DNA of 64,000 nt from Bactericera cockerelli (GCA_024516035.1 CM044955.1:47942891-48006890), one strand, 5' to 3'; positions 41,407 through 51,875 are shown, counted from the stretch's first letter. The notes: generated by a model from the sequence alone, not told the origin. Numbers and translations: made by a program.

Positions 41407-41632
41407 GTCTGGCTGGGGGACTATAAACATTGAGTAGACCAGCCGTCTGTCTGGGGGACTATAAACAGGGAGTAGACCAGAAGTCTGGCTGGGGGACTAT
41501 AAACAGGGAGTAGACCAGAAGTCTGGCTGGGGGACTATAAACAGGGAGTAGACCAGCAGTCTGGCTGGAGGACTATAAACAGGGAGTAGACCAGAAGTCT
41601 GGCTGGGGGACTATAAACAGGGAGTAGACCAG
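41407..41632 (+). repeat. 38-bp tandem repeat, 6 units
   Basis: Units start with GTCTGGCTGGGGGACTATAA and continue ACAGGGAGTAGACCAGAA. Starts at 41407, 41445, 41483, 41521, 41559 and 41597 are spaced 38 bp. The first two units are more diverged than the rest. Confidence 0.95.
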
Positions 41633-41814
41633 CATTAACTTGGTTTTGGGGGCCCTTGTCAATTATTAGCCTCCTTGTATAGACAGTGGTAGAAGTGCTG
41701 AGTCATTCCTCCACTGTGTGGCTACCATCGTTCACGATGACGCCACCCTATGATGATGATAATTTATTATTATTTATTCGTCTTCCATTTTCTAATGTTT
41801 CAGTTAACTTTACT

Positions 41815-42056
41815 ATCTTTCTTTCTCTCTCTCTCTTCTCTCTTTCTATCTCTATTTCTCTCTCTCTCTCTCTTTCTATCTCTATTTCTCTTTCTCTCTC
41901 TCCATCTCTCTTCTATCTTTCTCTTCTCTCTCTCTCTCTCTCTCACCTCTCTCTGTCACCTCTATTCTGTCTCTCTCTTCTCCCTATCTCTCTTTCTCTC
42001 TTCTCTCTCACTTTCTCTTCCTCTCTCTGTCTTTCTCTTTCTCTTTCTCTTTCTTA
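41815..42056 (+). repeat. CT-rich simple repeat
   Basis: Same composition as the block at 39246-40078. Open frames here are artefacts of the repeat. Confidence 0.95.
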
Positions 42057-42198
42057 GATAAAATTTAGATAAAGTATATTCTTTTTTCTAAATAGAGAGG
42101 AGCCCACCTCCAAATTTAATAAGGTAGAATTATCTTTGGAGGTGTCAATATTACTGTAATCACATGAATATATGAAATAAAGAATCTATTCAAATTCA

Positions 42199-42223
42199 AA
42201 AAAAAAAAAAAATCTCTTTCTCT

Positions 42224-42294
<71 letters not shown>

Positions 42295-42312
42295 CTCTCT
42301 ATCACTCTCTAT
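42199..42312 (+). repeat. A run followed by (TC)n repeat, ending at an orphan foldback-end motif
   Basis: A run of A (42199-42211) leads into CTCTTT and (TC)n. At 42313-42329 CGGGTGCCAACTTCACG resembles the ends of the foldback tandem units but lies in the loop. Confidence 0.85.
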
Positions 42313-42387
42313 CGGGTGCCAACTTCACGCCGGACCAACATGTACAAAGTTCCAAGTATTTTTTGAACTTGCCCAACTGCATTGCAT

Positions 42388-42592
42388 GGTCATATCACGA
42401 CGGGGGTGTTACCCTCCATTCGTAGGAAACTTAGAAACCTGCTACCCACATTAACCTCACCCAGCCTGGGTTGGGTGAGATTATTGTGTTAAGCAACGTT
42501 AAACAACGTTTACCTCGCTAAACGTTGCTTAACCTCGGTGATCCTGAGAGAACTGGTGCATTCAACGCGCCAGCGACGCCACGCTGGCAATT
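42388..42592 (-). mobile_element. 5S-derived SINE, minus strand, rearranged head
   Basis: On the minus strand it reads GCCAGCGTGGCGTCGCTGGC, then CACCGAGGTTAAGCAACG, with an AACGTTGCTTAACGTTG-type duplication in the 5S part. The core CCCAGGCTGGGTGAGGTTAA and GAATGGAGGGTAACACCCCC follows. The 3' tail is absent. Confidence 0.82.
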
Positions 42593-42634
42593 TGGAGTTT
42601 AATGTTTCTGAAATATATTATAAGTCACAACTTG

Positions 42635-42878
42635 GTTGGTAGCGCTGAATTATAGGACTATACCACCTTAATATACAATATCTTGTACAATGTTTGCCTA
42701 TAATTCCGCCACTGGTCGCTGTTTCACATCAAAAGAGCTACTCATTTTTCCTCACGAGGTATATATGAGTGGACCCCGAACATCTAAGTACAGATCCCTC
42801 GCTGGGGATCGAACCCAGGTTACCGTGCGTGCAATGCCTAGCGCGCCAACTCACTCTGCCACCTTGGCTACTAATAAA
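42635..42878 (-). mobile_element. SINE family D, minus strand, right foldback arm
   Basis: Mirror of 38507-38745. The B-box region on this strand is CTGGGGATCGAACCCAGGTT. Confidence 0.85.
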
Positions 42879-42903
42879 TCATAGCATGTAATTATATAAA
42901 ATA

Positions 42904-43057
42904 ATAATAATAATATCGGCTTGTTTATACTGCCGAATTAGGACTATTAAAGTCTCATTTTCCCAGCAGCAAGTCACGATCATGTAATAAGAATTCCAAA
43001 CAGAAGGTATCTTGTCATGTCCTCACTTGGATTCGAACCCATGACGTTTGGAAAATC
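42904..43057 (-). mobile_element. SINE family A, minus strand, partial head, right foldback arm
   Basis: Mirror of 38327-38473. It ends at ATTCGAACCCATGACG within the head, the same truncation as the left-arm copy. Confidence 0.82.
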
Positions 43058-43182
43058 TATGTTCACAGTGTTCCGTTTGTTAGGAAAAAGGAAAATATAA
43101 AATTGAAAACTTCAGAAGCGATTTATGATTTATTATAAAAGTAAACAGTAATAGGTATACAGAGTATGACATTATGTTATTA

Positions 43183-43314
43183 CCGATAAGGCGGCGGACT
43201 TGTAACCCGGAGGTCGGTGGTTCAAGTCCCGGTTTCAGCATAGATTGAGTAAAGCGAGTTTGAGTAGTTGTGACATCACGAAAGTGAATGTGAAATATGA
43301 TAACTTATTACTTA
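43183..43314 (+). mobile_element. SINE family B, plus strand, right foldback arm
   Basis: Mirror of 38070-38190, with GGTGGTTCAAGTCCCGGTTT and TGTGACATCACGAAAGTG. The first ~15 bases of the head are replaced by the flank, as in its mirror. Confidence 0.85.
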
Positions 43315-44316
43315 TTACAAAATATCATACTTAACACAATTCCACAAAGAAGCTGACGTTAATAAATAAGGTAGGTACATACCTACAAAAGTAATGTGAG
43401 CTTATAAACGTCACATCAATAAACGATTGTTTATCTTCGTCAGCAACGCCTGCATCTGAGTTATCTACGACGAAAAAAAATGGAAAGTTCTACCCTATCT
43501 ACATTCTGTGAGATTACCTACTCTTCTCCGAAACAATTGCATCAATATCAGGCTAAATGTTACTTATTTTAACGCGAATGTCAGAGGACACATCTAACTT
43601 ACTCCTATACTTGTTTTTCAAATACATCATTTGAGAAAAGCCAAATTCGCACATGTACCTAAATGGTAACAAAGGGTAGTAGGTACAATTTTGTGCACCT
43701 GAAATTGTCCCGAGTACCACTGTTTGAGAACCTATGGTTTAATACGTGCACCGACAACGTGAAGTCCCCCCACACTTCTGCTCCCATCGCTGCGTTGCAA
43801 TGGAAGAGGTGAGGCGCGGGGTTCCATGTAGTTCTGTATGTGATTTGCGTTTCAATAGGCGAGGCGGGGGGTGGGTTTTTCGATGTTAAAACCTCTCTCC
43901 TGGCGTTACGGTTGGAGTACAAAATTCGGGTTTTGTTGTTCCTGGGAGTACATAATTCAGAGATTATTTTGGTATGCGGTACAATATTCTAGCTCCATCG
44001 GTTAAAATCGTGAAGTTAGCACCCGACATGTTCCAACCTCTCTCCTGGGGTTACGGTTGGAGTACAAAATTCGGGGTTTGTTGTTCCTAACAGTACATAA
44101 TTAGTACATTATTATGGTAGGTGGTACAAAATTCTAGCTTCAATGTCGGGTGCTAGCGTGAAGTTAGCACCCGACATGTTTCAACCGCTCTCCTGGGGTT
44201 ACGGTTGGAGTACAAAATTCGGGGTTTGTTGTTCCTAACAGTACATAATTAGTACATTATTATGGTAGGTGGTACAAAATTCTAGCTTCAATGTCGGGTG
44301 CTATCTTCACGAACCT

Positions 44317-44325
44317 AGTGAATAA
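44317..44325 (+). repeat. Right 9-bp TSD of the foldback element
   Basis: AGTGAATAA, identical to 36737-36745. Confidence 0.93.
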
Positions 44326-44560
44326 GTGTGATTATTGTGAGCAAGAGGACAGCCCTGAGCACTCAATTTTTGTTTGCCCTAGGTTTGCCCAAGTCAGGAT
44401 AGAGTGTGAGAATTATTTAGAGAAAAGAGTAGAAAAAGGAAACATAATTTCGGAGATGCTTGAGAGTAAAGAAAAATGGAATTGCGTAGAGGAAATGGTC
44501 AGAGAAATAGTAAGAGTGAAAATGAAGGATGGAGATAGGTTTAGGGCCCGAAATAGCTGA
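44326..44560 (+). CDS. LINE ORF2, C-terminal part after the foldback insertion
   Basis: It continues ORF2 from codon 917. The first base completes the Lys codon begun by AA at 36744-36745, and CDYCEQEDSPEHSIFVC follows, a C-x2-C-x7-H-x4-C zinc motif found at the C-terminus of R1-clade ORF2. The frame ends at TGA 44558-44560. The two parts together give 2985 nt, 995 codons including the stop. As it stands, the piece is separated from its start by 7.6 kb and cannot be translated from the LINE's own start. Confidence 0.88.
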
Positions 44561-44707
44561 GAGCCCAAAGCGTAGAGATCCCGAAGTAATGTATCACACG
44601 GTTCCGGGATCTCCTACGTCTTCGGAGGATAGGTTTTTAGTGGGTAAAAATCCCACACCCCAGGGAGTGAGGTGGCTGGGTGTCTTTAGAAGATTTTCCT
44701 ATCCTCA

Positions 44708-44740
<33 letters not shown>
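44561..44740 (+). other. LINE 3' UTR and poly-A tail
   Basis: About 146 bp of UTR with TTTAGTGGGTAAAAATCCCA (a small hairpin, GTGGG/CCCAC) near 44637-44660 comes before a 34-base A run at 44707-44740. Confidence 0.82.
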
Positions 44741-44875
44741 GATATCTTATTATATATCAATCAGTCATGGTTTTATGCCATTTTCTTTCTTAGTTTTTTT
44801 TAGATTGGGCACCAAATTCTTCAAGTTCTTTTTAACTGAAGACAGCTATTCTAGCCTATATCTTGGTATTATTTG

Positions 44876-45042
44876 GCCTCTCATTCGCAGGAAACTTACA
44901 AACCTGCTACCCACATTGACCTCACCCAGCCTGGGTTGGGTCGGAATGCCAGCATCACGAAGTCTTCACTTCGCGGGACGTTGCTTAGCTTCGGTGATCC
45001 TACGAGAACCGGTACATTCAACGCGCCATCGACGTTGGCTTT
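44876..45042 (-). mobile_element. 5S-derived SINE, minus strand, internally deleted
   Basis: GCCAACGTCGATGGCGCGTT, then CACCGAAGCTAAGCAACG, is a 5S-like head. The segment with GACTTGGATGGGTGACC is lost, and GTGATGCTGGCATTCC leads to the CCCAGGCTGGGTGAGGTCAA core. The 3' part is cut at TGCGAATGAGAGG. Confidence 0.8.
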
Positions 45043-45740
45043 TCTTTCTCAGGCGATCGTGAATGTAAAAACTACTTTTGTTTAGTGGCTCAGTTGTTTC
45101 CGTGCAAGCCTGATTCCCACCCTCCCAGGTGAGTCTGAAGGTTTTATTCCCCCTCTCTCACGGCCAGCTGCAGACCACTTCTTCAATGTGTTTTCGGTGG
45201 GGTCAGTGGCTTCACTTTGCATTAAGTTGAGAGATGCATAGAGGTAATGTACACCTCTAGTCTATGTAAGTGAACGGAACCATAATAGCCCCATCATATT
45301 CGAATTTAGTCCACTGCTCAAAACCAAGAAAACAAAGTATTCAAAGGCCACGGCTTTTCTACAGTCCTCCGTGTCCCTTTTTCCTTGCTATCGAACAAAA
45401 TTACCTTGTACGAACACCTCAAGAATTACCTTGTACTGAAACTTTTTTGTGTCCATAATTCCATAGACATCAATGATAGATAAATAATTACTTGTTTCTA
45501 TGAAAGTGAAAGTTATAAAGACTTTTGAACACCTGAACGCACCAAAAACAACGATTTCAGCTTCTCTTTTATCCTTTGAGTAGTGCAGCGTACCCTCGTA
45601 TATTTACAACCTAACCTCAATCAGGTACAGAAATGGCACTATGAAAGTACAGAAACGACGTACAAGTCCTAAAATTTACAAGTTTTAGAAAAGATTTCTA
45701 TCAACTCATGAGCTCACAAAAGAAAGCAACTTTTAATTAC
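45043..45740. other. No gene seen; possible unclassified repeat at 45078-45260
   Basis: GTGGCTCAGTTGTTTCCGTG and CTCTCTCACGGCCAGCTG are GC-richer than the surroundings and could belong to another Pol III-type repeat. No second copy exists in this window to test this. The rest lies in the presumed first intron of the exon at 45741-45939. Confidence 0.35.
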
Positions 45741-45939
45741 CTTTCTGGAACTTCCTCGTCAGTCTCAGGGAGGACCACCCTTTCGACCGCCTCTGAAAGC
45801 TGTGCAGAGACTTCACCTCATCGTCAAAGCAGGCGGGGGGTTTCTGGTACACGGAATAGCTGCTGGTGTAAGCCGACGAGGTGTCCAAATTGGGTTTGCT
45901 GCCGAAAAAGGCCACCAACTTTCCGAGTTTTCCGACCAT
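45741..45939 (-). CDS. First coding exon of an unrecognised host gene
   Basis: On the minus strand an ATG at 45939-45937 in a favourable context (CAAAATGG) opens 66 codons: MVGKLGKLVAFFGSKPNLDT, then SSAYTSSYSVYQKPPACFDD, then EVKSLHSFQRRSKGWSSLRL, ending TRKFQK. The frame is open up to a splice donor (AGAAAG|GTAATT) at 45740/45739, leaving phase 1. GC content and codon use are clearly higher than in the AT-rich flanks, the opposite of the random frames nearby. The protein is basic and Ser/Tyr-rich with no membrane segment or domain that I recognise. Downstream exons should lie at lower coordinates or outside the window. A 5' exon could lie at 61042-61122. A small ORF gene without splicing is unlikely, as it would stop two codons after the donor. 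Confidence 0.6.
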
Positions 45940-46654
45940 TTTGAAAGTTTTTTAACCGGTCATTGCTGATGGAAACTTTTAAAGTTTAGGTATCCATATA
46001 AATTATAATTTTGAAAATTAAGTTTATGTTGATTGACCGTTCAATTGTTTGTGCATAAAATTTGTTTTCATTTCTTTAAGATTATTTTGTTTTTATGATT
46101 AAACTGTTCATTTTTATATTTGTTTGGGTACCTAATGCCTACTTGAGTAGAAAAATTTTTTTTTGAGTTAAATATTATGCTAATAAAATTGAAAAAAAAA
46201 ATGAACCAGGCACGCGCCGGTATGGCTGCAAGTCCTGTGCTCAAATTTCTAAATTTTCAACATCAAAATTTCAAGTATATGAATGTAAAAAGGAAATACA
46301 GTCCAAACTATCCAAGATATGAAGTATATTGTGAATGACACGGGCGTGACATGAAGAAACAGAAGACTGAATAGAAGAATAATACAATTATTAAAGGAAT
46401 ATTTCCTTATTGATCTTATTATAGACTAAGGAAAGTAATAAAAAAAGGCAATATAATTTGCGAAAAAGAAAAGAAAAGAAGAACTTCGGTTCTCTGAGCT
46501 CCAGACATCTGTTTCTGTCTAGTAGCCTCGTCACCAGGGGGATGTCCAGAACTACACCTCTAATATCCATAATAATCCATAACAATTATCAAGTTAATGA
46601 TATTATTATGTAAATTCTATGGAAGAGAAACATCATTCAATAGATGAATATAGG
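45940..46654. other. No gene seen
   Basis: AT-rich. Upstream of the host exon there is no clear TATA or initiator. An acceptor-like CCATCAG lies about 27 bases before its ATG on the minus strand. Confidence 0.4.
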
Positions 46655-46662
46655 TATCTAAT

Positions 46663-47291
46663 GGCTACGTATGAGTTCGGTGCGGAAAATAAAAAAATGT
46701 ATGAGTTCGGTGCCGCCTAAAAAAGGTCATGTATGAATTCGGTGCCGCCTAAAAAAGGTCATGTATGAATTCGGTGCCCTAGTACTTGCCCTGATGATCA
46801 GGTAATTATAGTATTTTTTCCTTATAGGCATGGCCTTCAATGTATTTTACCTAACCCTACTATAAACCCAAGGCATGGCCTTCATTGTATTTTACCTAAC
46901 CCTACTATAAACCCAAGGCATGGCCTTCATTGTATTTTACCTAACCCTACTATAAACCCAAGGCATGGCCTTCATTGTATTTTACCTAACCCTACTATAA
47001 ACCCAAGGCATGGCCTTCATTGAATTTTACCTAACCCTACTATTAACCCTAGGCATGGCCTTCAAGGAGGAAATGGACAGCCTTGCTGAATGTAACTGTC
47101 TACAACATAATCTACTAACTTAATAACAGCAGGATGACTGTTAACAAACAACAGAGTACATTATAAAAAAACAATCAATTTATAAGTCATTAGGACCGCA
47201 CCGAACTCATACATCACCTTTTTTCGGCGGCACCGAATTCATACATGCGAAAAAGGTGCGGGTAATCTTCGCACCGAACTCACCTATTGCC
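46663..47291 (+). mobile_element. Minisatellite-bearing MITE, copy 2 (629 bp, 8-bp TSD)
   Basis: TATCTAAT at 46655-46662 and 47292-47299 is a perfect 8-bp TSD. Both termini and the subterminal motifs are almost identical to copy 1 (23563-24308). The length difference comes mostly from the number of 45-bp units. Confidence 0.92.
46826..47050 (+). repeat. 45-bp minisatellite, 5 units, inside MITE copy 2
   Basis: Starts at 46826, 46871, 46916, 46961 and 47006 are 45 bp apart, with the same consensus as at 23753-24067. Confidence 0.95.
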
Positions 47292-47299
47292 TATCTAAT

Positions 47300-47770
47300 A
47301 GGTACGTTAAATGGCATAAATTAAAGATGTTTTATTAAGTGAGTTTGGGACAATCTGAGACCTTCAACTGACATTACCCAATTAATGCAGGTAACTCTAT
47401 CACCAAGGGATTAAATATTGGACGAGTTTAGACCTAATGAATCCAATGATTCGACAAGGCTTCAATTCGGGAAGGAACTTGAAGAAATCCAAGAGGTTTC
47501 ACAATATGACCTTCGGTTTATCCATGCTAATTACTTTAGGTATATATGCTAAAGTACTTTATATTTCCTTGTCCGTATTCATGCTAATTCTATCTTTAGT
47601 CTGCGCTAATCCCCATGTTAAACATTGCTATCACCAAATAAATGATTAAGACAATGGAAGAGAATAGGTCTATCATATTAAAAACACTGGGTAGGTCTAT
47701 AATTCTTGGAAAATCAATCAGAAAGTGTACTTTAAAACGATCAACTAGGACACAGTGAAACGTTACCGAT
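47300..47770. other. No gene seen
   Basis: AT-rich spacer with no recognisable gene or repeat. Confidence 0.45.
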
Positions 47771-47778
47771 AGCAAAAG

Positions 47779-48407
47779 GGGAGGCACCGTTTTCCGTCCC
47801 ATTTACCTTTTTTTCACCTTATTCCGTCCCGTCGATTCCGTCCCGTCAATATTTTAACACCTGATTCCGTCCGGTCATCGTAAGGGTTCAATACCCGATT
47901 CCGTCCCATATGTTCCGTCCTATATACATACATAAATACATAAATTATAAATTAAACATTTTTCATCAGTTTATTTTCAATCACGTAAAATAAAAAAATA
48001 AAGGCCATGCCTAGGGTTCATAGTATAGTTAGGTAAAATACAATGAAGGCCATGCCTTGAGTTTATAGTAGGGTTAGGTAAAATACAATGAAGGCCATGC
48101 CTTGAGTTTATAGTAGGGTTAGGTAAAATACAATGACGGCCATGCCTTGGGTTTATAGTAGGGTTAGGTAAAATACAATGAAGGCCATGCCTTGGGTTTT
48201 TTTTCTAGGCGGCACCGAATTCATACATTTTTTTATTTTTCGCACCGAACTTGTACATGTACATAGCCTAATACATAATATCAGGTACTTAGGTGCATAA
48301 TATAAATGACGGGACGGAATTCAGTGATTGATCTGAGAGGTTCGGGACGGAATCCAGTATCGACTACCTGAGAGAAAAAACTCGCGGGACGGAATCAGGT
48401 GTCGTCC
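47779..48407. mobile_element. MITE with subterminal TTCCGTCCC repeats, 8-bp TSD (element H)
   Basis: AGCAAAAG at 47771-47778 and 48408-48415 is a perfect 8-bp TSD. The termini GGGAGGCACC and (reverse strand) GGACGACACC match at seven of ten positions. The left side carries TTCCGTCC-type motifs six or more times and the right side carries GGGACGGAAT three times, so the subterminal regions are inverted and repetitive. It contains a truncated copy of the minisatellite MITE. The 8-bp TSD fits hAT. Confidence 0.8.
48000..48268 (-). mobile_element. Minisatellite-bearing MITE, copy 3, truncated, minus strand
   Basis: About four to five units of GTTAGGTAAAATACAATG with AAGGCCATGCCTTG (the complement of the 45-bp unit) run up to 48196. 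They are followed by GGCGGCACCGAATTCATAC and the terminus ending in ATAGCC at 48268. The other terminus is missing. Confidence 0.85.
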
Positions 48408-48415
48408 AGCAAAAG

Positions 48416-51400
48416 ACTATGACCGTATAAATAAAGACCACGAAGACTAGACCTATCAATTCACTAGATTACGAGACTTGGTAGATCTACAAGAGATTAA
48501 GAGACTGAACATCTTTACAGAATGACTAGACCAGGCCGAATTTATAATTGTATCCCCAGAATGATTAAATAGGACACTATACGACCTTCAACAGATCCAT
48601 GGTCGTGACCAAAGCAAACTCCACTATCACCAAATAATTGATAACACTATAAAATAAACTAGACACAACACCGTAAGAATGTAGATGACTAGACTAGTCC
48701 TAATCTATAATTCTACTTATATCCATAACCTAGGATACCAAAGTATTAGGACACTATCATGGGACCTTCAACTCATTTCAATCAGAAGTAATCAGAACTG
48801 CAACAATAAATACCTGTATCACGAAATGACCAAATAAACGATAAGATTATTATGGCTGATATTGATAGGAATACTACAACCTAGAAGCGTTACCTACCAT
48901 GATTTTACTTTAACAGAGTATAAGCTAGTTTCCAGGTAAGTAATAAGAATCTAGTTTTCAAACATCAGTAAATCAGTTATAGTGATAAATATAACATTAC
49001 CTTTTACGATATTAACAATCAAAGCAATAGACAAGCAATTATCTAATTATTCATCTAGGTGAAATAATCTATCATGATATTCAATATCAAACAATTAGGT
49101 CTCCTATTATTTTTATCAAGGTGTAACAACCAAGAAAAGGCACAACTTTCAATCATATCTGATGATATTGATACAGACGTAGATAATATCTTCTGGGAAT
49201 ACTCGTCAGCAAAACAATTAAAATAAATCACAGAGACTGATTATAATTGACATATTTCTGACTAATTAAAACATAGGACATTATTTCAAGCTCAATAATA
49301 AGTCAAGGTTGAAGGTTATGTTTATAGTTTGGTGGTTACCGTTAACATTTCAGATTAGGAATCGAGTTTGTGATAACAGAATACGGATCAAACTATCACT
49401 CATGTTGTTCTTTAGAACAATTATTAAAATAATATGTGTGTTTTAATGTTATTTAAGTTTGCATGAATGAGTGTCAAAAAAATTCCGTAATAAAAGTACA
49501 TGAATTAAGAATATACTCGTATTTCTTTTACCTAGAAAACTTCTTTGACTTGTGACTCCTAACTTTGAAGTCAACACTGTAAATTATAGCAAAAAAAAGA
49601 AACATGAAAAAGAAACATTTAAAAAAGAACACTACACCAATAGAATAAAGACTTTTGACAAGAATTAAAGTTAAATATAAACAAATGTTTAATATTTAAC
49701 CAATAATTAGTAGACTATGCATAAAAATATTAGAAAAATCAACACAAACACAGAAAACTTTAATACGACTTAAACCACAAATAAAAACAGAATCCTTTGC
49801 ACGAGGCACAACTACAATGGAAGAGCCAGCGCTCAACCGAGATCTCTTGGGAACCAAGAATGAAACCAGTTTGAAGACTATGCCACACTGCTGGCACATA
49901 AAGAACGAAGTGATTGGCTACAACCAGCCGCGATTCCTCAAGACAAGACACAGAAACAGATACCACAACAAGTGTGTACAGGGTGGCCAAAAGACATATA
50001 GGTACATATAAAAGTAAATAAAATCAACACAAAAGAACCATCTTTTGTCAGTTGAGATGATAATATTGTTCGAGGAGCTATCAATTTGAAGGGTACAGTG
50101 TAGAACTCGAATTTATAATTTGTCTCCTATTACTAGTTTAAAAAAAAAAAGTTCTGACTTATTAACTATTGATGTAATAAAAAATCATTTTACTTTCATT
50201 ACCAGAGGACTACGTAATTAACTAGATTTTATTTGTTCGATTCAATAAATTTTGCTGCTGTAATCATTCAGTTTTCAAGACACAATAATGTTGAACTCCA
50301 AACATTAAAGAATCTATGTCCAACCATGCTAAACTTGTAGGGCATAAATGTTTTTAATTTTTATAATATAGAAAGAAACATGTTGACCTGTCAAGTACAA
50401 TTAGAAACAATTGAAAAAGTGCGATGAAAAAGTAGACTTTGATTTAATGGGTTTGATGAAGACAGGTCCTGTTGGCCACTTCATTGAATTCCACTTACGG
50501 AGTATCAAACATAGGAATATTGTGTAAAATCTCAAGTAATTAATTCAGATTTTCAAATACAAAAAGGATATGGTGTACATTTTCAGCACATCATATATCA
50601 ACATACTCTGATAATGATTTATAATAGCTATTGATTGATAAACTTAGAAACAATCAAAACCAATTAATATCATGCATCCATCAACAGTTTTATGTAAATA
50701 TATTTAAATACGTTTTAAACAAAGTTTATACAAAGAGTCTCTTTTTATTTTCAAAAATAAAAGGTCATTGAAAAATGTAAAAAATCACTTTTTCATGTCT
50801 TTTTTATAACCCATATGTTTCGCAGATTTCGTGAGAACCTGTACAGACAACGGTTTCTGAATATTCTGGAATGAAGTTTAAGCCGTAACTAATGCCATGG
50901 TAAGTTCTAAAATTACCGCGTCGAACCTATCCTATTCTCGCTTCAATTGTAACTCTCGAAATCTCAACTTTGATATTTTGAGATAGATGTATGGTCTCTT
51001 ATTGAACGCAAGCCTGCTAAACAGTGGGGCGTCTATATTCAAATCTTAGGCAAACCGTTGAATTTTATGAAATTTGAGAAATTTATCTAAAATTTCTTTT
51101 AAGAAACTTCATCAATTTCAGTGTCCAGTGTTCATAGATGTAAACTTTGTATTTTCAGAGTTAATGACAGAAGAAACATTAACGGAGGGTTTTAGTCTTT
51201 CGGACAAAAAGAAGAAAAATCATGGGTTTTTATGTATGCTGTCTGTAGTGCATTTCATCTACAACTGGAGTAAAGATTTTCTCTTTAGCAGTAAGTTGAA
51301 TCCACAGTCCATACCTACATACCACGAACCTAATATTCTTTCTACATAGTCAGATGCCAACACAATTTTGCCTTGGGTGCTGGATTCGCAGGTAAAACTG

Positions 51401-51575
51401 ATTTTATCAACAATCTATGAAGTAATCTTTTCGCAACAGTAACCATGCAAACACCAAACTACAGAACAAGTAAGTGCAGTGTGTTATCAACTGTGTTGAT
51501 TGCTCAAAGGTATTTCATAAAAGTAATTCTTTGGGAGCTGTGAATAGCAATAGGAAGTCTTTTACAAGCATGATT
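48416..51575. other. No gene seen; orphan element end near 49978
   Basis: A GC-richer patch at 49800-49990 has open frames on both strands but no recognisable domain or splice sites. TACAGGGTGGCCAAAAGAC at 49977-49995 looks like one end of a TIR element, but I found no partner. The remainder is AT-rich and featureless. Confidence 0.4.
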
Positions 51576-51588
51576 AAAGATTCCGCTT

Positions 51589-51862
51589 TAGCCAGCGTCG
51601 ATGGCATGTTAAATACACCGGTTCCCTTCAGAACACCGAAGTTAAGTGACATCCAGCGAGGTTAAGACTTGGATGGGTGACCATTCAAATTCTAATTCTC
51701 GTGACGCTGGCTTTTCCCGGCCCCACTCAGGCTGGGTGAGGTCAATGTGAGTAGCAGGTTTGTGAGTTTCCTGCGAATGGAGGGTAAAACCCCCGTCGTG
51801 ATATGACCATGGCAGTTGAAAGCGACGTTAAACCCCATTTAAAAAAAAAAAAAAAAAAAAAA
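51589..51862 (+). mobile_element. 5S-rRNA-derived SINE, plus strand, complete, 13-bp TSD
   Basis: AAAGATTCCGCTT at 51576-51588 and 51863-51875 is a perfect duplication. The 5S-like head (51591-51690) contains CACCGAAGTTAAGTGACATC and GACTTGGATGGGTGACC, where the box A, intermediate element and box C of 5S genes lie. The core follows: CAGGCTGGGTGAGGTCAATG and GCGAATGGAGGGTAAAACCC. A poly-A tail closes it. Near-identity to the copy at 3832-4099 suggests recent activity. Confidence 0.95.
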
Positions 51863-51875
51863 AAAGATTCCGCTT

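Larger units (their letters stand above)
36746..44316. mobile_element. Foldback-type DNA element, 7.57 kb, ~1.7-2.0 kb TIRs, 9-bp TSD
   Basis: The termini AGGTCCGTGAAGATAGCACC and (reverse strand) AGGTTCGTGAAGATAGCACC are flanked by AGTGAATAA at 36737-36745 and 44317-44325. The arms at 36746-38745 and 42635-44316 are inverted copies of each other. Their outer parts are tandem ~150-bp units, as in Drosophila Foldback elements, which also make 9-bp TSDs. MULE elements make 9-bp TSDs too. The arms carry SINEs of families A, B and D. The loop (38746-42634) holds CT-rich simple repeats, a LINE fragment, a 38-bp tandem array and a 5S-derived SINE, with no transposase. It must be mobilised in trans. 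Confidence 0.92.
42635..44316 (-). repeat. Right arm (TIR) of the foldback element
   Basis: Inverted copy of the left arm. In plus-strand order it holds SINE D (42635-42878, minus), SINE A (42904-43057, minus), SINE B (43183-43314, plus), a single-copy part, then three tandem units to the terminus. Confidence 0.88.
32677..44740 (+). mobile_element. R1-clade LINE, nearly full coding, interrupted by a foldback element
   Basis: This non-LTR retrotransposon has ORF1 with three zinc knuckles, ORF2 with AP endonuclease, RT and a C-terminal CCHC motif, a ~146-bp 3' UTR and a 34-base poly-A tail at 44707-44740. The 7571-bp foldback element (36746-44316, plus one 9-bp duplication) sits in ORF2 codon 917. 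Without it the ORF2 frame is open end to end. The 5' start is not defined: the ORF1 frame is open from 32677 without an in-frame ATG, so the copy is probably 5' truncated. The flanks do not resemble 28S rDNA. I did not find a TSD. Confidence 0.9.

Noticed and set aside
32677..44740. R1 insertion in 28S rDNA
   Set aside because: The flanks are AT-rich and do not resemble rRNA. The clade is called from ORF motifs only.
49760..50011. GC-richer patch with open frames on both strands
   Set aside because: The frames show no recognisable domain and no clear splice sites. Openness on both strands points to composition or an unknown repeat.
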